Source: Lingula anatina (Eukaryota > Brachiopoda > Lingulata > Lingulida > Lingulidae). From it: a stretch of DNA of 64,000 nt. The stretch's first letter is position 1. Every line of letters begins with the position of its first letter. A program made the position numbers and the translations under genes. Shown here piece by piece: positions 1 to 10,504 of this stretch. The notes beneath the pieces were generated by a model. It made no database searches, was not told the DNA's origin, and was given only the letters and a program-made list of their open reading frames with translations. The stretch covers positions 230,498 through 294,497 of the forward strand of contig NW_019775522.1 in assembly GCF_001039355.2 (NCBI RefSeq). The letters run 5' to 3'.

Positions 1-120
1 TAAAATAAGTATTTTATATTACAAAAAAAAAAAACAACAACAACAACAAAAAAAACAAAAAACAAACAAACAAACAAAAAAAAAAACAACAAAAAACAAA
101 AAAAAAAAAAAAAAAAAAAA
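1..120. repeat. A-rich low-complexity tract
   Basis: Nearly pure A with scattered C (AAC/AAAC units). It lies in the intron just upstream of the first visible exon of gene A. The equivalent intron of gene B near 20650-20690 lacks this tract, so it arose or expanded after the duplication. Confidence 0.8.
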
Positions 121-177
121 ACACGAAGAAGTCATCTACAAGCTGTAAATGGCTCATGATTACCCTCCTCTTTTCAG

Positions 178-274
178 ACGAGGGATGTGTTTGAAGAAGT
201 TTGTTCTACTGTGCAGTGCAGCGCGGGCTCTCGATGTCGTGTTGATTGTGACACAGGAGAACCGATCTGCGTAG
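178..274 (+). CDS. Gene A exon: follistatin-like Cys-rich segment
   Basis: The acceptor is TTTTCAG at 171-177. The read is phase 0 and gives six cysteines in about 25 residues (EVCSTVQCSAGSRCR, then CDTGEPIC). The obvious donor at 271 (GTAGGT) would break the frame into the next exon. A donor four bases later (TGCGTAG|gtttgt, exon end 274) restores it and reads ICVGSSAYCDE across the junction. Gene B has the same choice at 20832/20836, so the later donor is preferred on phase alone. Confidence 0.7.
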
Positions 275-3200
275 GTTTGTACAACATTTTAAGGCACACT
301 TCAACGATTCGAAACACGTGTAACAGAGTTTTTGTAGTCCCAAAAGTAGTATAGACATTCAGAAAAAAAAAAAAAAAACTAACAGTTTCAGTCTATATTA
401 TGACTCAAGATTTATTCGTGGAGATTCAATTAATGCGATATTATTATTTTTTTTTAGAAAAAGAGTTTCAGGAAAACACTTACTTCACCCAAGCGTAGTA
501 TTTTGTACTTATTTTTAAATAAAGTAGATTAATATTTGGCCTTTCCTACCTAATTCGGACCCCGGGTAATTCTTATACCACTCTTGGTACATGTATATAT
601 ATTCCCAGAATAATTTAAGCAAAACTACTCCATCATAGGTTGTCGCTTAATTGGCTTATTCGATTTGGCTCTCGGACATCATGGAGCTTTTTTCAAATGG
701 ATCGTATATAGGCGTGTAGGAATATTAATACTGTTAGTACATATTTATACTATCAGTTCTTATTTTACCTTAATGTATATGTACGGTAAATGTAAAAAGG
801 AAGGGACCATTGCAATAGAATTGTATGTCCTCCTAAGAATTATTAATTATAATTAAAATGTATGCATAGGACACCAAAAGAAAATTTTAAAAGAAGTTGG
901 TACCTAAGATAAGAAAAAAAAAGGATTACATAGAAGACATACAAAATTAAGTGACACTTAGAGTGATATTCCATACCCCTGTAGACTGAATACACTGAAA
1001 TACCACGTGTAATGTCCGCAACACAGGGACTGACTGATTAAGCCCCCTTTACACTAGACGGCGTCATTTCTGCATCTCGTAGTACGGTCCTGTTTGAGAG
1101 TAAAAAAAAACTTTACGTACTGACAGCTGGCTGATCACTGAGCATTCATTATGCAACCAAAGTGATGCTTGTGCCTCCTTTGTACGACCACAGCGATGCC
1201 AGTTTCATGGTCGCAAAAACGACGCAGGAAGGCCGCTGTCCAGTGTACAAGTGTAAAGGGGGTTTTACGGCTGCCCTGTGGAGACAAATTAATCAGAAAT
1301 TAAACTTCATTTACAACTAAACTGACGAGAGTCACTTTACCTTGCTGAAGTTAACATGTATTATGTTCTAGGGAGTTCAGCGTATTGTGATGAGATGCCG
1401 GTTTCCAATATCGCCTACATTCCGTGGGCTGGTACTTTGTCTGGTGTGGAGAAAAGCGGGCCAGTAAGTAAACATATACACACTTTTACCACAAAGGGAA
1501 GACCACATTTTTAACAACCAAGGAAAATAAATGAGGTTCGTGGGGAAGGTAACTTTAATATTTACCATGTATTTACCTTCAATTAATAACGGGAACGTTT
1601 GATAAATAAATTGGGGAAAATGTAAATGTTGCAGATAATGTACTTTTTTACTTCAAAAAATTATTTAAGTCCCCGTCACACCTATTCGGAATCAACAGGA
1701 ATCAAGCAGAACAAGCCGGAAGAATTTTCAAAATTCGTACTACGTTCGGCACGAAATTTTAAATTGATCTAAATTCTTGTATGAATGCCTTCGGAATACT
1801 ATTATAGTGAGTAATGACAACAGCGATCTAGAGCTTTAAAACTTTTATTCACCGACTCTCTTTTCATGCAACTTCACAAATATTTATACCTAATTTCTCC
1901 GTACTGATCACACCCTTACTTGTTTTCTTTTCCATTGTCTTTGCGTGATTACAAAGTATTTTCCATTCGCATGTTGCAAGTCACCATGCGACATTTCCTT
2001 ATTAGGTTATCCCTAAGAGACTTGTTTTCAATTAAAGATATCTAAAATATTATTTGGATTACTCATGCTTGGACCTTATCCAAAACTCAGTTATCATGTG
2101 GTATACAATTATCAAAATTAAAATATGTTATGAAATTAACCAATCACATAAACTGTTACTGACTTTGACCTTTTCCATCTTTTTCGGACACTAAAAACAT
2201 GTTCAACACTTGTTGAAACTTAACTTACACTCAATAACTCTCTATCCTTTTACTCTTTTGATTTCGCTCTAGTTGTTATCTGTAATAAGCGAAAACGTAA
2301 GTCATTAACATTACAACAATAGTTAGAGTGCGCTTAAATCCGCTTGGAATGATTAGTGCACATTTCGGCTGTATTTATTCTTAAATGCAGCTCGAATGTA
2401 GTTGGAAAACTAGGAATAGGTAGGGGGGGTCCTCAGATAACCTTTTTCCCAAAAACCATGTCAAAACCACCTGAAAAAGATGCTTATACATCTTAAAAAA
2501 ATCAGACTCTATTATCAGAGCTGCTACTTGGGTTTAAGTATTTTAGAGAAAAATCGGTAAAAATGATTAAACTCTGTATTTTGTACGATATGATGGTTTT
2601 TCATATCAATGTTTATGCTTATATTTTAACACAAATTTCATTTTGCCTAACAATTCTGACATAAAGAGGGACTAAATGCATATAGAAACCAAACTGAATG
2701 TTCTAACACCTCAATAACGATTCATTAAATACGTTCAAAAAGACAAGAATTCAATAAGAATTCAATTCACTAAGAATTCAATGCTTTTTGGAAGTCAGTT
2801 AGCGTTATGGTGGATCTTTCTTTCTTTTTTCCCAACAACTTTTTCAAGTTCATTCCAAACTGTTCTGGAGTTAACATCCTTATCTTCACTCCATCAGTAT
2901 TGAATGTCCTGAAGACAGGACTACATTTTGGCAGTGATAATGATGTGTCTCTGGCGTATGTGACTTCGTCCCTCATCCTTTGCGTATTTTCCTTACTACT
3001 ATCTTTGATTGCTTGAAGCTCTGCTTGATCCTGCTTCCAATTTAGTTTGATCTCGTCCATTACTTTAACTACAGGGCCCATTTTTAGTATTCAGTAGAAA
3101 CAGTTTTCCTTAATTTGCTAGTTTCTTTTAGCACAGTCCCTCGAGCCACAGCCTCTAGTTTGGTTTCTTTCTCAATCTTTGATCCGTGTCACCACAACGT

Positions 3201-6200
3201 TCCATTTGAAGGTTGTGGACAGGGGTCTCATCTATGTTTTCACATTGATGAAACACAGGATATTCAACTGGATAGTCACCAAATCCATAGTATTTTCCTC
3301 GTTGCATAGCCAGAACTTATTCCATTTCTTGCAATATCTTCTTTGTCAAAGCTATGCACTCATTCAGATGTGCACTAGCACATCGTTTCACACTCTCAAC
3401 TACATGTAGGCCATAGTTATCTTTCACTTCCTGGAATAGTTCTTGGTTGAAACAGGAAAACTCAGGAACATCTAGCTGAAAGAAATTTTCATTTACCTCA
3501 TTTCTGCTCAGCTCTAGATGTAATGATTGAAATGTTTCTTTCAATTTGCTGTGTGTTGCACCCTTGGATATTGTTATGGCATTAAATGGTGTAACTAACT
3601 GAATGCCAATGATTGCTACAACAGCAGCAACTATTCTGATATATTCCAAAGCCAAAGCATCTCTTACAAGACAAGCTAGTTTGTTGGTTATGCACTCATG
3701 CTCTTCTAAGAAATCACAAAAGTCATTCCAATGATAGCACTTACTTGCACAAGATTTTGACAAGGCTCTAAATCTAGCATCTTTAAGATGGAACAGATTT
3801 ACTTCTTTACCTTGGTCTTTTAGAGTGAGACAGAAATCTTTGTAGTAATTCCAAGGCTTTTGGATATTGTCAGGACCAAACAAATTCAGACACCATGACA
3901 CCGCACATGCAGTCATTGAAACTGACTCTTTTTTCTGATCGATATCAACATCCAGTAAAAAGGTAATGAAAATGTTTTCAATTCCCATTTTCTCTACTAT
4001 ATCATGTATTTGTTTGTTCATTCCTCTATCGAATCCTAGGGCAGTGTGTGTGTCACAGAATATTTGGCCTGCTTTCTCAGCTCTATTGAACTCAGCTGCC
4101 AGTATCTCAGATATGCCTTTGTTGTGTGCGGTTGAATCTGTCATGTGGACATCTACGGTAGCGTACAAGTCCTCTGCACTGTGACCCGATGCTGTTTCGA
4201 ACAGTTAAAGTCTGTCATAATAGAGTCAGCAACATTTCTGGTTGTTTCAGATGCAACAGGTAAGGTTGGTAGAGGTACATACCCATCCTTATTTATGTTA
4301 AGCCCTGCTGGGGCAAATGATCCTACATATGTTCGTGTGGTAGAATCAGTTTCATGTGTGACAGTTGCTCCAGCATCTTTTGCCTCCATCACTTTATCAC
4401 CAACAAGTTTTAGACTGTATGCTTCTATGTTCTTGAGTTGTCTTCTTACATTCTTTTCGGTTGGTAAAGTGTCACAGTCAAAGACACTTTCATAAGTTTC
4501 ATCTTTTTTCTTAGCTTCTGAAGGTAAATTCCACTTAGTGCCAAATAGGACATTTCCTACTGTTACTGTGGCCAGTTGAGCTTCCCTATAGGAAAAGCCT
4601 AAACCATCCAATTCTGCCATAGCCCAATACACTTCATCTCTTACAGTCCTCTCAGAATGTCTAATATGGCGCATTTCTTCAGGTAATTCCTTATTTCCAG
4701 TAGAATCTACTTCACTACAGTCCATCTCTGACCTTCTTGCATTGGGTTTACTTACGACAATATCATCTGTCTCTATGTATCTTGCTCTCTTTCTAACAGT
4801 CACTGGTGGTTTAGTTCCCATATCACTGGCACTGGCACTGGCACAGTCAAAGTCTCAGAACACTGGAAACTGGTGTCATCATCAGTATCTGTACTACTAG
4901 TATTCACACTAATGTTCAATGATGACACTGTCATTGAAGCTTCAGTCTGGGATTTTACGTATTTTTCTTTTCGAGATTTCTGCCTTTCAGCCTCTTTGTG
5001 CCATTTGGCATCAACTTTTCCCTCACATCTCCCTTTGTGATCCCCTCGCATGGACTCAAGATAGTCAAAATCCTCCTGAAGCATGGGCACAGAATATTTT
5101 TCTTCCAATATTTCTCTTTGGACCTTGTTTTCACAAAAGACATCAAACAGATTGTTTTTCAGTGTGGAAAACTTTTCATATCGCTTCTGTCCTCTCTTAG
5201 ATTTATCAGTTCTAGTTATAGTGCGGAATTCATCAATCTGCTTGGTCAACTTTTTCTTGATTCCAGGAATAGTGATAGGATACACATTTCTGGATACCCA
5301 ATGTTCATAGAGTATAGAAGATACTTCTGCAATAGCACTCTCAAAGGAATAGCCTTCCACAGAGTATTTTCTGACAAGTCCAACTACCTCCTTATAAGTT
5401 GGCAGCTTCTCTTTCTCGAATTTATTAATTAAAGGATATATGTCCAACCCCTGATTAACTACGAAGAGACTTAATGCAACCACTGGTTCTACTGCTAGAT
5501 AGTAGATGCCATCATTGTTCAGCTAGTTATTCAGTAATACAGTATAGATAAAATATAATGAAATCATGAGAAATCTAAAAGAAACAATTCTTCAAAACTA
5601 TGAATAATGAATGGCCATGATGTTGTTATTGATATAAGGTGTCAGTGCCGTCATGATTTTGAGTATTAAGCTACCTTTCAAATAATCTTTTTTACACAAA
5701 TTTATTGAAACCAAATAAAAAGCCCATCTATTGGACTTTAGTGAGTTTGAAATAACTTACAGGCCTATATAACTTTCATCCATTTCGTAGGAAGACAGAC
5801 CCTAAGCAGTGTAAAAAATCTTGAAAATCGCGCTGAAATGCTAAAAATCGCGTAATCATAAAATGCAAGTAGCAGCTGAGTTATCAATGATCTTTCAAAA
5901 AAAAAAAAAAAAGAAAGAAAAAACATTTAAAACATTGTTCTTAAGTGAGTAAGGAACTTTTTAGCTGGTTGTGACATATTTTTGGAATTATGGACCCCCC
6001 CCCCCAGGAATAGGCCTATCGATAATGCTGTCAGAATGCAGTCAGAATATTTAGAATACACTTCGAATGCCGTACGAGTGTAGTTCGATGGCTGGCTGAA
6101 ATAGTATTTTGTGATTCATACGAGTTGCATTTCGACTCTTTCTAGCTATCTTGTTATATCGGTTCTCGCTCGAACGCGATCGGTATGTTTCGAATGTTGT

Positions 6201-9200
6201 CGCAATGCCCTTATAATATTTAGAATGCTGTCACAATGGTATTCGATAATTTTCCTCTTGGAATTCAAAAGTGTTTAACATGAGCAAAACATTCGGGCCG
6301 GCCACACGAATGGGTAAAAATATTTGGAATGTACTCGGAATTTTTAGAATGCTTTTTGAATATCCAGGAACGCACAAAGAATCTTCTTTCCGACTGCATT
6401 CTTTCTCGTTCCGCCTCTAGTGTGACAGGGGGTATTACATTAGAACATTCCTTTTTGTAGCACCAAAACTGAAAAGCATGTTGTCTAAAATAGCTCTATC
6501 CTATACATAAAACGCAATTCAAATGCTTCACAGAAAAACAGTATAATGATTGTAAAATATTGATAGTAACATTGATAGTTTTAGCCACTGAAAATATAGA
6601 GTCATTATCTTTATTGCAGTCTTTCACTTACAACAAACTGCAGCACAGCACCGGACTGAGAATCGAATTTGGCGGAATAATACGAGCCGCACTTAAATGC
6701 AAGGGTTGTGGGTCTCTGTTCTACTTTCATATTAACGGAGCTCATTGTGCGAGCCCTGGGTCCATCATGTTTTTCGAACATCACGATACAAGTCGACACA
6801 GATTGGAACATGGCTCGCGTAAGTGTACCGTACGCAGTAGTTTTGGTTTATTTTGGCATATACAGCAAATCGTAATGTACAATAAAAATGCACACAAACG
6901 TACACAGAGCTTATAACATCATTTCCCAATATATATCTGCAGATTCCAATACACTTATTATATGTTTAATTTTTTTGTTTTACTAATTACACAGTGGTTG
7001 CATAGAAATTTGAGAGGGCCATCTATAACCCCCCCCCCACACACACACACACACACGCGCGCGCGCACACACCCGCCCTTTTTTGTGATATTTTTTATGT
7101 TTACGCCCCTTAACCTGTCCTGACATTGGCAAACCTCGATTAAACAAATCCGGTTAGGAGAAGCTTTACACACACCCAAAGAAGCTTCGACAGCCACCAT
7201 ATCCAAAATATAGCTCCTACATTGCCTAAACAATTGTCCCTAGCCCATCGCCGGTAACACTAACAATGTCGACTCCAAATCGTACTCATTAATTATATCA
7301 GCAATCGAAGGATTAAAACAATATGCTGGATGTTTGATACTACCTGGTCTACCTAAACTATATTTGACATGCATCTGTTTCTAGTGTCCGGGATCTGTTG
7401 GAACGTTCCTGCAGGCATTGTCACCATTCAAACCAATGTCAAGAACACAAGTGGGAACGGAACAGGAAGTATGGGTGGGGTATCTTACCATTACTTAAAA
7501 TTCGAGGAAATAGAAGCCAACCCTGGGCAATGTGAGTATAATTATTATCATAAATTCTGACAAACCGATTGACCGTTTGGATCCCTGGTTATACAGACTT
7601 GACATTAAATATGGAATATATCAGTTTCGAAGGTATGCCTAGGTAAAAATGCGTTTTTAAAAAAACTCCGATCTCATATAAGATTTGTGAATGCAGACGT
7701 GTGAAGTCAGGTGTGTCGCTACCAATTAACTGACTTTCATGTCTTTTGCGCTACTACATTATGTAATATGCAGTGATTTAATTGGGTAGTGTTCCTTTGG
7801 GCTGGTCAAAACTTGGCTTAGGATAAGCTTGGTTCTGTCAAAAAAGTATCCATATGTCGGCAACTACTGCATAGAAGAATTTAAATTTTGCATGCAAGCC
7901 GTCAGTTTTGCAGTGGGTAAAATGAGCTAAGTAGTGCATTACACATTTGTTATTCTGTGGCAGAATGGCGCGAAAAAGACAGTCATTACCAGACAGAATA
8001 TAGCGCCAAACGGAACGGTAATGCCCATACTGATGTACCTACACAGAGGTCACCCCCCAGGTATCGAAATTCTACCTACAGGGTACAGGACCTACTGTCT
8101 TTCGGGATACGCTGCTGCAACTAAACAAAAACCACCCAGTCCGTTCAGAACAAGGGGTAAATTGCCACCAAAATGCGTTTTAGCAGGTTAGAATGCCAAA
8201 AGACCTCCGAGGCACCCACTGTAAACAGCAAAACATCGTGGTCTGTTTCTCTAATGAATTGGGGGCCATGACCGTTTCTAGGTAGAACACTGAAACCGCG
8301 TGGCTTTCTTTCACCTGTACCGCCCAATTAGACAAAACAGACGGCTGTTTCACAATCAGGGTGAACAATTAAATGTGGTTAATGTTACAAGTGTCTGATA
8401 AATTAACGATTTATGATTGGAGATTGCTGATAGACCAATATTAAAGACACTGTCCATAGGAGCAAAATAAAAAACAGAATTATAATAATCGGATTACAAT
8501 TTACAAAATACAGCCAATTATGTGTTCAAAAAGTACCTATTTTTAGCGGTTACGGTGGGTCATTTGCAATTTACGTCATAAAGATGATGCACTAGCTCTT
8601 TATGTCAATGATTTATGGTGAATATGATATTGGTATATAATTTCCACAACATGTGTCTTCTCTTCTAGCAGGTTCTTCCAAAGATATGTTCTGAGAAAAA
8701 AATATATTTTAACCATTTTGCTGAAACGGGCTTTGATACACATTTTACTTATTTTTGTTAATGCAATGAAAAACATATTTAATAGGGCCAAATATTACTT
8801 TGAAATCACCTACGAGATAATAAGATGAATTTACCATGTTATGACTTAAACATAATGAAGGAGTTGTGCATATGTAACTATAATTGATAATGCTATCGTA
8901 TTTATAATCATGAGCCCCTTGGTGTCTCCTACTTTTTGTAGTGTCCGTACCCTCCCCCCTCTATCTGTTTTATTTAGGAATCACAGCATATTCTGTCTGA
9001 TTATTATTCTATAAACGTCTATACTGACATTTATTTTGCAGGAAGAAAATAGCACATAACCCCATATTATGAAAAGATATACAAGAATTTGGTGCCAAAT
9101 TTAGTGTCCGTACCCCTACTGTAGTGTCCGTACCCCCAAGTTATACATTAACCATTGGATAACTGGCTAATTATCAATGATGATAAGATAAATAAGCCAT

Positions 9201-10459
9201 CAAACATGTCCTACTGCTAAACACATCCAGGCTAAAAGGGTGTACCATGCTTAGGTGCAAAACATGCTTAGGAGCTAAATGCGTTGAAAAAATCAGACAA
9301 AGCAGGCACTTGGATGTTTTTACAGTGTACGTTATACTTGTGTACCTGTGTTTTGTACTAAGAATAAAAACATTTCAGGTCATTTTAATGTCTTTTTATG
9401 CAAGAATGTTGTCTAACAACTAGGGTTGATACAATGTTGTTATCTGACGTTGATACAACGTTGTTATCTGAGGTTGAGTCAACTTTCAAATCCAATGTTA
9501 ATCCAACGTATTATCAACGTTATGGTTCAACGTTGTTTCAACGTTAAAACAACATAATTTGCCCGCTGGGTACTTGTATCCTTTTGGTGAAAGTACTGCT
9601 GTTATATATTTATTTTGATATTTTTTAGAATGTTGGCAAAAATAACTGGTATACAATATGATATTTCAGTAACAAAGCATCAGTCACTTGAATGTGTAGT
9701 GTCCGTACCCCCAGATCATAGCCTAAGGGGCGTTCTATTAATTTGAGCGCAGCACAAAAAGTAATTAATATTATGATCTAAAAATTGTGGATGTCATAGT
9801 TAAGATGTTACTCTTTTTATCTGTTACAAAATTAAGCAAATGCATCAGAGTTAATTTTTCTCTCAATGTGACCCCTATTTTGTACCCCTGATTGTGAAAC
9901 AGCCAAGAGTTTACAGACATCCAAAAAAGGCCTACGACGAAGCATGTGTCGGGTCTAAAGTGACAAGGGTCATTGACAGCGTCAGTATTTGGAGTGGATA
10001 CCACATTGGTGCCAAAGACACAAATGGTAGTCAACAATGAAAACCTGAACCAGATCAAATAAAGGAATAATCTCGGAACCACTTGACTATCATTCGATAG
10101 GGGGCACCTTAGGAACAATTTTAGGTTGCGTGGTGAGGTTGCCGGTTCACACAAAGCACATTTAATAGCACATAACTTACAGAACCAAGGGAATGAGCAG
10201 CTACCCTTGTCATCAAAATAGCCACATATGAACCACATAGACAATATGTGGGTAGGCCATTACTCACCGAATCAACTGCCTACATGCCCTACAACAAAAC
10301 TGAACCAAATTGGACAATTTTTGACCGATGCCTGGAATATTATTCCAGACTGAACTCTAAAAATCTACCCCAAGAAATGCCTTGCCGCTTGAGAGCGCTG
10401 GTAACGGCCAGAAGAGGCCAGGTGTAACAGCGACCATTACTGGGACTAGAAACTGACAT

Positions 10460-10504
<45 letters not shown>

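Larger units (their letters stand above)
1671..6432. mobile_element. Inverted-repeat element split by a later transposon (nested insertion)
   Basis: The left end CCCCGTCACAC (1671) and right end GTGTGACAGGGGG (about 6420-6432) are inverted repeats. The internal sequence is rich in imperfect GAATG/CATTC units. Gene B has the same element uninterrupted at 22381-23062 (about 680 bp). In gene A the element is interrupted by the 2421-6006 transposon and also carries extra sequence around 1830-2330. It has no coding capacity of its own. Confidence 0.6.
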
